From Chloroflexota bacterium (GTDB taxonomy: Bacteria > Chloroflexota > UBA6077 > FW602-bin22 > JACPRP01), in NCBI GenBank assembly GCA_023480885.1, contig JAMCWX010000060.1:4211-45630 (forward strand): DNA of 41,420 nt, given 5' to 3'. The notes below the pieces were generated by a model that saw only the letters and a list, made by a program, of their open reading frames with translations, did not search any database and had not been told where the DNA came from. Every line of letters starts with the position of its first letter. The first letter of the stretch is position 1. The position numbers and the translations under genes are program-made. Of this stretch, positions 24,697 to 32,930 are shown in pieces.

Positions 24697-25970
24697 TAGC
24701 GTAGAGTCTCCAGGAAGGCATCGATTCTCGTCCTCAATTGTCCCATATCCTCGTCGCTATAGTCGGTTTCGATTCGCAGCAAAGGAATGCCCGCCTCTGC
24801 CAGGGCGCTCTCCACCTTTTTCGCTTCGTTGGCGTAGGTGTGACAGAATTGAAGATTGTAATGGACAACACCATCGACTTTGTATTCCCTAGCCAGTCGG
24901 ACGATGTCTTCCAGGCGCTCATCGTTGGGAGTAAAGCAAGCGCAGTGAATTTGCATGTAGCGATTGGCGATGGCATCTAATTGTTCCTCAACCGTGCCGC
25001 CAGTTTCGGGAACGAGGTCACTGAAGGCTCTTGTTCCTATGCAAGACTCCTCACAGACCACAGCGGCACCGGCTATTTCGAGAAGGTGATGCATTTTCCA
25101 GTTGGGGATGGCCATCGGGCTTCCGGCGATAAGAATGCGAGGGGCGTTCTTCGGAAAGACCCCGTCCCCACCGGCAATCCGCTGCTCCAGCTCGTCGGCC
25201 AGCGCATTGATCATCTGGGTGGAGCGCTTTACGTCGTCGTAAAAAGAGACCTGTGTAACCAGCAGTGCATCCTTTCCGCTTATCGGAACCGGGTTTGCCT
25301 TCCTGGCATCGTACAAGCGCTGCAGGGCTCGCCTTTTCTGGTTCACCAGCCCGGTAGACTCGGCCAGCTTATCCGCCTTGATTTCATTGCCGGTCAAATC
25401 TTCAACAATATTCTTGAATTCGGCAACCTCTCCCCGCCAGAGGGCTCGGCTTCGTTCCGTCTTCTTGTTGGGGACCTCCATCACGTGGACAGGCTGGTAC
25501 TGGCCGAGAAGCTCAAACATCTTCTTCTTGCCATCGCAGGTAGTTTCACCGACGATGAGATGGCTTGACTGTACGTAAGGACAGGTCCTTCCTAACTTAA
25601 AGCCGAACGAAGATTTGATGAGGGCGCAAGTGTTTCGGGGAAGAACCTCCTCCGCAACAGGGACGGAGAATTGAGTGCCAGCGCAAAGCCCCACGGGAAC
25701 GGCGCCTGCCGCCAGAGTGACTTCATCAGGCACAAACACGCAATAGGTCGCCACGACTTTGCCCCCATCCAGGGCATGCTGCCTCAGTTCCTGCACTCTG
25801 ATACCGTGAATGTCGCCCACCACAAAATCGAAGAATCCCATCCCCTGAGGTCGGTTCTGTTGGGAAAGGAAGATCTCCTGGAAAATCGGTGGAAGGGCAT
25901 TGAGAAGCTTGTCGTGTTCATCCAAATCAATCCCAAGATCTTCCCACATTTGCCTGTTATCGATTGCCAT
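24696..25970 (-). CDS. 2-hydroxyacyl-CoA dehydratase-family protein, double-cubane cluster type
   Basis: This 424-residue protein is related to HgdB/YjiM. Conserved cysteines include Cys77 (TYCVFVPDE), Cys96 (GLCAGTQ), Cys115 (NTCALIKS), Cys130 (RTCPYVQ), Cys145 (ETTCDGKKKM), a CEESCIGTR pair and the late HCACF and QFCHTY sites. A single-subunit protein beside one activator, with no second dehydratase subunit or CoA-transferase, matches the double-cubane cluster proteins described from Carboxydothermus, which carry an [Fe8S9] cluster and reduce small molecules such as acetylene. A true dehydratase is less likely because these need two subunits. The physiological substrate is unknown. Confidence 0.82.
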   Translation of the reverse strand: MAIDNRQMWEDLGIDLDEHDKLLNALPPIFQEIFLSQQNRPQGMGFFDFVVGDIHGIRVQELRQHALDGGKVVATYCVFVPDEVTLAAGAVPVGLCAGTQFSVPVAEEVLPRNTCALIKSSFGFKLGRTCPYVQSSHLIVGETTCDGKKKMFELLGQYQPVHVMEVPNKKTERSRALWRGEVAEFKNIVEDLTGNEIKADKLAESTGLVNQKRRALQRLYDARKANPVPISGKDALLVTQVSFYDDVKRSTQMINALADELEQRIAGGDGVFPKNAPRILIAGSPMAIPNWKMHHLLEIAGAAVVCEESCIGTRAFSDLVPETGGTVEEQLDAIANRYMQIHCACFTPNDERLEDIVRLAREYKVDGVVHYNLQFCHTYANEAKKVESALAEAGIPLLRIETDYSDEDMGQLRTRIDAFLETLR

Positions 25971-26057
25971 TTGCTAGTTTCTCCTTCAGCTTATCAATAA
26001 TGAAGAATTCGGTCCCAACAGGTGGATCCTCGACTCCTGCAGATCAGGCCTTTTCCC

Positions 26058-26411
26058 CTAATGAACGAAATCCTTTTCAAACTCGTCAACAGCCGCCAAA
26101 ACAAGAGACGCGCTTGCGCCAAGGACTGGTCCTCCCCCAAAGGACATTGCCACCGCAGCAATCTCTAGAATCTCCTGGCGGGTGATGCCTAGCTCCAACG
26201 CCTTGTGAGTATGGACCACAATACAGTCCTCGCACCTTGAGAAGATGGCGACTCCTAAGGCAATTCGTTCCTTCTCCCTCGCCGATAGCGCACCAGGCGC
26301 TCCGCAAGCCCCAATGAAACCGAGCATAGCCGTAGTTGTGTCTGGCAAATCAGCACTAAAGACACCGACACCCTTTCTGAATCTTTCGAGGCGCTCCCTT
26401 GGCTCAAACAT
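26058..26411 (-). CDS. AhpD-like carboxymuconolactone decarboxylase-family protein
   Basis: This 117-residue all-helical protein has a redox CxxC-x3-H motif (Cys60, Cys63, His67 in SRCEDCIVVHTH), the mark of AhpD-type alkylhydroperoxidases in this family. HKALELGITRQEILEIAAVA follows as expected. The start at ATG 26411 matches family length; an upstream ATG (26468) has no ribosome-binding site. It precedes the double-cubane gene by 87 bp on the same strand, so it may protect that oxygen-sensitive enzyme from peroxides. That role is inferred. Confidence 0.82.
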   Translation of the reverse strand: MFEPRERLERFRKGVGVFSADLPDTTTAMLGFIGACGAPGALSAREKERIALGVAIFSRCEDCIVVHTHKALELGITRQEILEIAAVAMSFGGGPVLGASASLVLAAVDEFEKDFVH

Positions 26412-26600
26412 AGACAACTCTTCCCTTCTTCGGTATTTGGTCTGGGCAACAGCTAATCGCACTTTCATTCATCACGCCACGCATCTTCTTTGCGTTATTT
26501 TCCGTAAGGACGGAAGAGGCGCGCGGAGAATCTTTCCCCGTTGCTTTCTAATCACCGGCATACAATTGCTCGGCACAGGAAGGCAATTCAGAGCCAAGCC

Positions 26601-26629
26601 ATAATAACCATACGGTATTCTATATGCAA
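26601..26629 (-). promoter_or_regulatory. Candidate promoter of the AhpD/double-cubane operon
   Basis: Minus-strand TTGCAT (26629-26624), a 17-bp spacer and TATTAT (26606-26601) lie about 190 bp before the AhpD-like start, in an AT-rich stretch. The -10 is 5/6 and the -35 only 3/6, so this is tentative. Confidence 0.35.
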
Positions 26630-27123
26630 CTAGTATGCAGATTAGACATAATAGAATCTTCATTAGGTCGTGTCCCCAGAGAAATCGGTTGGCCACATCC
26701 GTCCACGTGACCCTTATTGTCCAGGGTGTTGAAATGGGGAGAATCGAGCGAGACATTGTTGGAGAAAAGTAGTTCTCCCGCAACTTATGGGCTGCCCGGG
26801 CCAACATCCCCATCGGAGACCGTATTGCGGAGCCTGCACTGCGGAAGATGGGGATCGAACCGACACTTGGCGCACTTATGCCAGGCAATGTGGGAGATCG
26901 CAATTCCCCTTCCACACAAAATGCGGGAGGGCACAGAAATGCTTCTTCTGTCCAGCGAATGCCCGTTCGGGAGTTGAACACAACATGCGAGCACAGTATG
27001 TATTGGTTAGACGCGCGGAGAATCAGATGGTGTCGGTGATCAGTGGATGTATGGTGTCATTACTAGCATAGCATTTGACGAGGTACTGATCAGTTCTTCT
27101 CTGTGCTCATCAGGCCTCAGTTA
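26630..27123. other. Gene-poor divergent region
   Basis: No supported gene is seen. Frames of up to 169 codons cross it on the minus strand, and shorter ones on the plus strand, but none has a family match, good start signal or convincing codon use. A short tRNA-T-arm-like string (near 26850) does not fold as a tRNA. The stretch separates two divergent operons and may be remnant or horizontally acquired DNA. Confidence 0.4.
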
Positions 27124-27165
27124 CAGTTAACCGAGATTCAAGCGTACTTGAATCTCGGTTAACTG
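27124..27165. repeat. Perfect 19-bp hairpin with CGTA loop
   Basis: Bases 27124-27142 and 27147-27165 are perfect reverse complements with a 4-base loop. No T-run follows on the plus side (CCCCCACC), so it is not a typical terminator for that strand. It ends 13 bp before the 38-bp element copy 2 and sits in a divergent promoter region, which suggests a regulatory, boundary or recombination role. Confidence 0.7.
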
Positions 27166-27178
27166 CCCCCACCGGCGA

Positions 27179-27216
27179 TTGTCAACCCTCTGGGCACAAT
27201 CTGTGCCCAGGGAATT
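27179..27216 (+). promoter_or_regulatory. 38-bp palindromic element, copy 2 (upstream of TadE/T4SS operon)
   Basis: TTGTCAACCC (27179-27188), two bases, then TGGGCACAATCTGTGCCCA (27191-27209; arms extend to 9 bp) and GGGAATT. It matches copy 1 at 34 of 38 positions with the same spacing. The differences fall in the two-base linker, the palindrome centre and one base after GGG, so the palindromic core is kept. This supports a shared regulator for both secretion modules. Confidence 0.65.
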
Positions 27217-27242
27217 GTTACCTAGGATTCTCAAGGTATTCT
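27215..27242 (+). promoter_or_regulatory. Candidate promoter of the TadE/T4SS operon
   Basis: TTGTTA (27215-27220), a 16-bp spacer and TATTCT (27237-27242) begin 6 bp after the palindrome, exactly as at copy 1. The leader 27243-27369 contains two GGCCAAC repeats but no gene. Confidence 0.4.
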
Positions 27243-27369
27243 TACAGTGATGGCCAACTGCATTTCTCTACAGCTTGTGGCCAACCACTGAAATGGCGTG
27301 GTTAGCAGTTGTCCCTGTGGGAAACCAGGGTCCGAGGCCAGTTACTTAAACTCCGTGCGTGGAAGAGTG

Positions 27370-27954
27370 ATGTCAGGTCAAAAAGGGAACTTCCGCAAGG
27401 CAATCGAGAACACTGGCACTGATCGAGGTCAGACTATGGTCGAGACGGCGCTGGCGCTGCCGGTGTTCGTCCTTGTTCTCTTCGGCACACTCAGCATTGG
27501 CATAGGCGCTCTGGGAAATATGGTAGCGTACGCCGCCTCATCCTACAGTTCTTGGCAAGGCAGCGTTGTCTACCGGGACGCGCTCCCGGCGGATGCCTCG
27601 GCTGTGGTGGGCATCGCGGACAAGTCGTCATCGCAGCAGCTTACGGAGGCACGCTGGGAAGATGGACGTTGGGTGTCCGGTGGGAATTCCCAATTGGAGC
27701 AGCAAACCCTGGCCGCGGCCCAAAGCTGGCTAAGCCTCTTCGGTGGGCTCGCCGAGCACCCTCAAGTCACGGTGCGAACCTGGCGGACCGTGGAGATTCC
27801 GGGAGGAGACCTGCGTCGAGGCTACGTGCGCTATCTTCTGGAGAGCCGCGTCGAGTTCGATCTCCCTGGTCTTGGACTGCCAGGGATGCCGCAGAGGGTC
27901 TCCCAGGCGACGGTCACCCGGGTCAAGGAGGTTGGGCCGTATGGCTCGTTCTAG
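27370..27954 (+). CDS. TadE-like pseudopilin 1
   Basis: This 194-residue protein has a prepilin-like motif DRGQTMVETALALPVF (Gly20, Glu25) followed by a hydrophobic helix (about 24-46) and a soluble domain. TadE-like minor pilins share this layout and are cut after the glycine. GGAAG lies 5 bp before the ATG at 27370; the frame extends upstream to 27298 without a clear start. It opens the second operon and overlaps the next gene by 14 bp. Confidence 0.82.
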   Translation: MSGQKGNFRKAIENTGTDRGQTMVETALALPVFVLVLFGTLSIGIGALGNMVAYAASSYSSWQGSVVYRDALPADASAVVGIADKSSSQQLTEARWEDGRWVSGGNSQLEQQTLAAAQSWLSLFGGLAEHPQVTVRTWRTVEIPGGDLRRGYVRYLLESRVEFDLPGLGLPGMPQRVSQATVTRVKEVGPYGSF

Positions 27955-28519
27955 TGGGCTGGGTCTGTGGCTTCAGGCGATGGAGTTCGCTGCCGAGAAG
28001 AAAGGGCAGGCCTCGATGCGTAACGTCCTTCGAGATGTATCGTCCGACCCTCGCATAACAAGAATCACGGTCGTCCCGAAACGGGATCCCGACAAAGTCG
28101 GGAGACTCAGGAGAGCGGAGGGGCAGGCGCTGGTAGAGACGGCTCTAGCATTGACATCTCTGCTTATGGCACTCCTCGCCGGGATCGACATCTACCTCTA
28201 CGCCTGGGATAGCTGGCGAATTCAGGAGGTCGCCCGAGAAGCGGTGGCCGCTACAGTCGACGCTCCATCTGAGACGGTCGCGCGAGCGTGGCTAGCGGAG
28301 CGAGTGGAGGATCAGGTGAGGGCCAAGGCGCTGCGAACGACCCTCGACCGAGTGGAGTTCACCGTCCTCGACGGGGGAGGCTACGCGCCAGGGCGGACAG
28401 TGGAAGTCACTATCCAGGGAACGCATCGCTTCCAGTTCGGAATGCGCCCGCTGCTGGACGAAGCGCCGGTGCGAGCCACGGCAGCAGGACTGGTGAAGAG
28501 GAATAGGAACTGGGAATGA
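27941..28519 (+). CDS. TadE-like pseudopilin 2
   Basis: This 192-residue protein has an unusually long N-terminal leader of about 60 residues before the pilin motif AEGQALVETALALTSLL (Gly61, Glu66). One membrane helix follows (about 66-88) and then a soluble domain. AAGGAGG lies 9 bp before ATG 27941, inside the previous gene. The long charged leader may need a different start or a cytoplasmic partner. It overlaps the next gene by 4 bp. Confidence 0.8.
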   Translation: MARSSGLGLWLQAMEFAAEKKGQASMRNVLRDVSSDPRITRITVVPKRDPDKVGRLRRAEGQALVETALALTSLLMALLAGIDIYLYAWDSWRIQEVAREAVAATVDAPSETVARAWLAERVEDQVRAKALRTTLDRVEFTVLDGGGYAPGRTVEVTIQGTHRFQFGMRPLLDEAPVRATAAGLVKRNRNWE

Positions 28520-28977
28520 GCGCGAATCGACGAGTCTTTCCCCGCTTTCTCAGTAGAAGGAAAGAAGAACGAGTCCTGGCAGATGAGAGGGGACAGTTGC
28601 TCCCTCTATACGCGGCGCTGTTGCCGATAGTGGTGCTGGTGGTGGCCATTCTGGTGGACCTGGGTTTCATTCTGATGGATAGGCTGGAGCTGCAGCAAAT
28701 CGCGGCCGGAGCAGCGGCCACGGGCGCGGAATACTATGACGAGGGAAGGTTCAGGAGCTCCCTGGACGTGACCCTGGACAGAGGCGCGGCGGAAGCGGCG
28801 GCTCGGGCTCAGATGGAAGCGAACCTGAGACAGATTCCAAACACGGGCTTCGTCGTGCGAACCACGGAACGCGAGATCTCGGTCGAAGCCTGGCGCGTCT
28901 TCAAGCCGTGGTGGTTGCCGGTAAGCGAGTTCACGGTGAGAGTATCCGAGGCGGGAGCGCCTCTGGGTACTCGCTGA
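28516..28977 (+). CDS. TadG-like protein (short)
   Basis: This 153-residue protein carries DERGQLLPLYAALLPIVVLV (24-43), close to the N-terminal motif of TadG-like pilus proteins, which lack the +5 Glu of ordinary pilins. A helix to about residue 52 and an extracytoplasmic domain rich in Ala and Arg follow. Full TadG proteins often carry a von Willebrand factor A domain; none is seen, so this is a short form. It starts by ATGA overlap, and the next gene follows a GAGGAGG site. Confidence 0.75.
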   Translation: MSANRRVFPRFLSRRKEERVLADERGQLLPLYAALLPIVVLVVAILVDLGFILMDRLELQQIAAGAAATGAEYYDEGRFRSSLDVTLDRGAAEAAARAQMEANLRQIPNTGFVVRTTEREISVEAWRVFKPWWLPVSEFTVRVSEAGAPLGTR

Positions 28978-28987
28978 GGAGGTTGGG

Positions 28988-29425
28988 ATGACACAGCGAA
29001 TGGCGATCAATCTTCTGGCGGCTTTGTGTCTTATCCTCGCGGGCTACCTTGTGATCGGAGCATGGCTGCAGGGCATCGACGGCGATCGTGTGTGGGAGGA
29101 TGCCACACGAAACTACGTCGAAGAATTCCATAGGTGGCTCTCCGAAAGCCCCGCCTCAGGCTGGGCGAGGGTAGAGGCTCTGTCAGCTGGCCCCGAACGC
29201 AGCCGTATCGAGGGGTTGCGAAGTCAAGAGCAGGAGCCCAGCAGATGGCACTACTCCACCGGTGAGTACCACCTGATTCTGCAGGCGGCCGGCAAGGCTC
29301 TGGTGGAGGCCGATTACCACCTGGAGACCATCGGCGTTAGCAGGGAGGTCAAGGAGATCTACGTGCTGGAGAAGGGACTCCAGGGGATCAAGGTAACCAC
29401 GGTGATGGGAGGAAATCCACAGTGA
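28988..29425 (+). CDS. Membrane-anchored protein of unknown function
   Basis: This 145-residue protein has an N-terminal anchor (LLAALCLILAGYLVIGAWL, about 9-27) and a soluble extracytoplasmic domain. No family is recognised. One N-terminal anchor followed by a domain of about 115 residues is the layout of VirB8-like T4SS proteins, but no sequence motif confirms this. GAGGAGG precedes the ATG, and the next gene overlaps at GTGA. Confidence 0.6.
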   Translation: MTQRMAINLLAALCLILAGYLVIGAWLQGIDGDRVWEDATRNYVEEFHRWLSESPASGWARVEALSAGPERSRIEGLRSQEQEPSRWHYSTGEYHLILQAAGKALVEADYHLETIGVSREVKEIYVLEKGLQGIKVTTVMGGNPQ

Positions 29426-30165
29426 GCCGAAGAGACGCGGGAGCGTTGTACAACACCTGGAACGAGTCCTGGCGTCCGAGGGTGAATCGTCGGCAAGGGT
29501 GGCTTGTCTGGGGCCTGGCGGGGATAGTCCTGATCGCCGTCACCTTGCACTGGCTGGCCGTGCTCTCGCCACAGATGGCTGTCAGCTTCGCCGGCCTGGA
29601 GCGGCCCTACCAGCCCTGGTACCTCAGCGATCGACCACCCGCTGTCACTAGAGCGGTAGCGTCGCCGCCATTGGCGAAGACGGCGGGTGAGAACACTTCA
29701 CGCCCAACGGCTGTGAGCAGAGAGTTCCTTGCCGTTCGCCCGAACCTGGTGCCCCTGTCCGAGGATTGGAACGCTGGGGAGTTGCAACGTGCCGTTCTGT
29801 TGCAACTCAGCCAGGAAGTCCAGGATCGACGGGCCAACCCACATCCGCCTAATCCGGAGGCGAGCGCCGTGGCTCAACAGCTGGCAGAGCGCTACGCCGT
29901 GGACGGGCCGGAGGCGGTGCAGGGGGAGTACGAGACCTCTCTTCTGTCCGGAGGCTGGCTGTGGGAGGTACGCCGGGGCTGCGAGGCGAGTGTCTATACT
30001 AGCTTTCCCGACAGCTCGATCGAGCAATTGGGCTGTGGCATTCAACCGCCGGCAGAGATGGAGACGTATGGGCTTGGAGTGGCGCGCGGGCGAGGTCCCG
30101 ATGGCCAGCAGGTCCCAGTTTTTGCCCTCGTCTGGCGCGCCGGAGGCGGAGGAGGAAAGAAATGA
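29422..30165 (+). CDS. Bitopic membrane protein of unknown function
   Basis: This 247-residue protein has about 25 cytoplasmic residues, one membrane helix (GWLVWGLAGIVLIAVTLHWLAVLS, about 26-48, split here only for description), a proline-rich segment (60-100) and a C-terminal domain with two cysteines (EVRRGCEAS and QLGCGIQ) that could form a disulphide. It is conserved-looking but unrecognised. The topology also fits a VirB8- or VirB10-like bridge protein; that is speculation from position. Starts at GTG 29422 and overlaps neighbours by 4 bp on both sides. Confidence 0.55.
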   Translation: MSRRDAGALYNTWNESWRPRVNRRQGWLVWGLAGIVLIAVTLHWLAVLSPQMAVSFAGLERPYQPWYLSDRPPAVTRAVASPPLAKTAGENTSRPTAVSREFLAVRPNLVPLSEDWNAGELQRAVLLQLSQEVQDRRANPHPPNPEASAVAQQLAERYAVDGPEAVQGEYETSLLSGGWLWEVRRGCEASVYTSFPDSSIEQLGCGIQPPAEMETYGLGVARGRGPDGQQVPVFALVWRAGGGGGKK

Positions 30166-30533
30166 TGGCGAAACTTGGAGGAAGAGGCTTCCCGTGGAAG
30201 CGATGCTGGATCTGCCTGGCCGGAACCCTGGTGCTTCTGAGCAGCTACTCCGTGGCTTACGCCGATCCAATAGACACCATCGCGTCCAAAGCGTCCTCAG
30301 TGGCGGGGATCGTCAGCATCGTGGTCGGCCTTCTGGTCCTGCTCTGGATCGGCATCCAGATCGAAGCGGGGGCGGCAATCCGCAGCCCGATGGTGATCGC
30401 CGGCTCCGTCAGCGGGATATTCGCTCTGGCGGCCGGACTCGCCATCGTCTTTTTCGCCGTCGACATCTTCAACGTGCTGATAAGCACTCTGAACGAGGCC
30501 GGGCACTCGCGCACTCTGGAGAGGTTCAAGTAG
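30162..30533 (+). CDS. VirB2/TrbC-like pilin or channel subunit
   Basis: This 123-residue protein has a signal peptide (cleavage probably after AYA near residue 34) and two hydrophobic helices (about 50-66 and 78-104) joined by a short EAGAAIRSP loop. This size and two-helix form is typical of VirB2/TrbC-like T4SS pilins and of small proteins placed before VirB3/VirB4 in Gram-positive systems. It overlaps the previous gene at ATGA and is followed 11 bp later by virB6. Confidence 0.65.
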   Translation: MMAKLGGRGFPWKRCWICLAGTLVLLSSYSVAYADPIDTIASKASSVAGIVSIVVGLLVLLWIGIQIEAGAAIRSPMVIAGSVSGIFALAAGLAIVFFAVDIFNVLISTLNEAGHSRTLERFK

Positions 30534-31712
30534 GAGGGAAAACCGTGGCCAACGATGCTACAAGACCCGCTAACAAACTCCACAGTTGGTTTCCCATCCT
30601 CGCACTGGCCGTGGCGCTCGCTGTCATTCTCATTTTTGGCGCTACCGGCATCGCCCGAGCCGACGAACCACCTGGCTCTGACGCCGAGCCCACGCCGGCT
30701 CCGAGCGTGACCGTCGAGCACCGCACCTACAACGTCTTCAACTTCCCGGTAGTCGGCGATGTCTTAGATGCCGTGCTCAAGGGGATGAGCGACGCGATGC
30801 GGGGGGCGACGCAGCCTACCTTCGCCACGATGAACCTGATACTCAAGACGCCCACTCTGGCATCGGACGGCGAGGCCGGACCCGGCCAGCTCAACTTCTA
30901 CGCTATCGTCGAGCCACTCTGGCGACTGGCGGCACTGCCCATGGCCGGTGTCCTGGGATTCGTGCTCCTCCTCTACGCCGGTATCGCGATGCAGGTTTCC
31001 GCCGTCACCCAGAACCCTCGTTCGATCGGCCTCAACATGGAGGGCCTGGTAGCCGCAATTGCCGGGCTATCGCTGGCGGCTTTCTCGCTGCAGATATTCC
31101 ACCTGGTCAACGAGGCAGATAACATCCTGGTAGACATGATCCTGGAGGCGCCGGGTCCCGGCCAGGGCATCGATCCGGCCTTGATGGCGAGCCAGGTGCT
31201 TTCCGCGGCGGGGATCGCCAGCCCTCTGGCCTCCATCATCATCGCCATCATTCTACTGATACCGACGCTGCTTCTACTGATGATGGCCGTGGCGCGCTGG
31301 GCTCTCTTCTTCATCGTGGTTGTGCTCTCACCGTTGGCGGCGGTTTCCCTGGGCTCGCACCTCACCAAACGGCTGGCCTCGCTCTGGGCCCAGATGTTCC
31401 TCTTCGTGATGCTTCTGGGGCCGGCCAACGCCATCCTGCTCCGCTCCATCCAGGGTCTGTACGACATGTCGCTCGGCTCGCTTGGCCAAATGGACGAGAT
31501 GCCACGAGCGGTAGCCAGCGGTGCCGTGATGTTCGGTCTGCTCTCCACGGCTGGCGCCTTGAACTACGCCGCGGTCCAACGGGCCTTCGGAGCCGCGTTG
31601 GGCTGGGTCGGTGCAGCAGTTTCGGTGACGGTGGGGGCCCTGGCCGCCGGTGGAGCTGTGGCGGGAGCCATCGTCGGCGGAGGAGGACTCGCCGCATTGG
31701 GAAGCTCTCCTA

Positions 31713-32927
31713 AACTAATCCCAAGGTGAAACCCGCAGAGTCCATGTGGTATGCTGTTCGTAGTGATGTCAGCCGGGGAGGTTTGGCGATGGATGTTGTT
31801 AGTGGCTTGCTCGAACAATGGCAGTTGGACATGCGGATGGTACGAGAGCGTATGTACCGTGCTCCCACTCCGCGAGAGCGCGAACGCTGGCATGCGCTCT
31901 GGCTGCTGGGCCGAGGCTGGTCTGCTGCGCAGGTAGCCGAGGCCTTGGAGCGAGATGCTCACACGATCGGCGACTGGTTAGCCGACTTCAAGCGAGTGGG
32001 ACCAGCGGCAATGGCCTTCGAGCAAACCGGCGGTCCCCCCCCGCCCTCAGCGAGGAGGAGCAGGCCCGGTTGAAAGCGGCAGTGCAGGCGTCGCCCCAGG
32101 AAGCCGGGATCGAAATGACAAACTGGAACTGGAAGGTGGTGCGGGAGTTTGTCCGGCAGCGTTTTCGCCGGGAACTGGCTGACAGCAGTTGTCTGAACTA
32201 CCTGCATCGGCTGGGCTTCGTGCTGAAGCGCCCGAAGAAGCGGCTGCTGAAGGCCGATGCCGAGCGGCGGGCGGCTTTCGTTGCCTTCTATGTGGCGCTG
32301 CTGGCCGAGGCGAAGCTGATCGGCGCCAAGATATTCTTCGTCGATGAGGCTCATTTCCGAGCCGATGCCGACCTGCGAGGCAAGTGGGTACTGCGAGGGG
32401 AGCCAGCCCTGGTAGATTCGACCAGTCCCCGCTTGGGAGAAAAAGCCACCTACTATTCGGCGGTCTGTTTGGAGACGGGAGAAGTGGAGGAAATGGAGCC
32501 GGAAGGGAACTGCACGGCGGAGACTTCGGCTGCCTTCTTACGCCAGTTGCGGACCAACCATCCAGAGCCACTGATCGTCATCTGGGACAATGGTCCGGCC
32601 CACCGGGGCGAGCCCATCCGCGAGCTTCTGGCCACACCAGACTTGAAGTTGCGTCTGGTTCCTTTGCCAGGTTACAGCCCCGACTTCAATGCGGATGAGG
32701 CGATCTGGGACTGGGCGCGGGAGGAGGTCACGGGAAACGTCTGTCTGGGAACCAAAGCCAAAGTGCAGGAGAAGATGGGACAATTCTTCCAGCGGCTGGC
32801 TGGCCGCACCGACGAGGTGAAGCAGCGTTGCCGAACTGTCCTGCAATCCCAGGCTGATGCGCTCACTATGACAGGCGATGAGAAGACCCCGCAGCCGCTG
32901 AATGTAGATTTCACCTTGGGATTAGTT
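31713..32927 (+). mobile_element. IS630-family insertion sequence in virB6 (1215 bp)
   Basis: Perfect 19-bp inverted repeats AACTAATCCCAAGGTGAAA lie at 31713-31731 and 32909-32927, with TA duplications at 31711-31712 and 32928-32929. It carries two plus-strand transposase frames joined by a C8 run (32035-32042). Ends and transposase differ from the tadB insertion, so the two are different IS species. Confidence 0.95.
31789..32073 (+). CDS. IS630 transposase, N-terminal frame
   Basis: This 94-residue frame encodes the DNA-binding part, with an HTH in RGWSAAQVAEALERDAHTIG and a linker to FEQTGGPPPP. ATG 31789 lies 8 bp after GGGGAGG. It ends shortly after a run of eight C bases (32035-32042), where a -1 slip leads into the catalytic frame. 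Confidence 0.85.
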   Translation: MDVVSGLLEQWQLDMRMVRERMYRAPTPRERERWHALWLLGRGWSAAQVAEALERDAHTIGDWLADFKRVGPAAMAFEQTGGPPPPSARRSRPG

Positions 32928-32930
32928 TAG
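32040..32930 (+). CDS. IS630 transposase, C-terminal (catalytic) frame
   Basis: Entered by -1 frameshift on the C8 run, this frame encodes the DDE core: Asp in FFVDEAHFRAD, Asp in VIWDNGPAHRG and Glu in GYSPDFNADEAIWDWARE. Its stop codon TAG (32928-32930) uses the TA of the target duplication plus the first base beyond, so it lies outside the element itself. The fused protein would be about 380 residues. Confidence 0.85.
   Translation, partial: PALSEEEQARLKAAVQASPQEAGIEMTNWNWKVVREFVRQRFRRELADSSCLNYLHRLGFVLKRPKKRLLKADAERRAAFVAFYVALLAEAKLIGAKIFFVDEAHFRADADLRGKWVLRGEPALVDSTSPRLGEKATYYSAVCLETGEVEEMEPEGNCTAETSAAFLRQLRTNHPEPLIVIWDNGPAHRGEPIRELLATPDLKLRLVPLPGYSPDFNADEAIWDWAREEVTGNVCLGTKAKVQEKMGQFFQRLAGRTDEVKQRCRTVLQSQADALTMTGDEKTPQPLNVDFTLGLV

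Noticed and set aside
23944..25970. Classical (R)-2-hydroxyacyl-CoA dehydratase operon for amino-acid fermentation
   Set aside because: Only one dehydratase-like subunit is present, with no second subunit, CoA-transferase or dehydrogenase.
26845..26925. tRNA-like string on the minus strand (GGTTCGATCCCC with partly paired ends about 71 nt apart)
   Set aside because: The T-stem does not pair, there is no D-arm GG, and no anticodon stem can be drawn.
26472..26981. 169-codon minus-strand frame
   Set aside because: No start signal, family or coding-like composition; it overlaps a probable promoter and remnant DNA.
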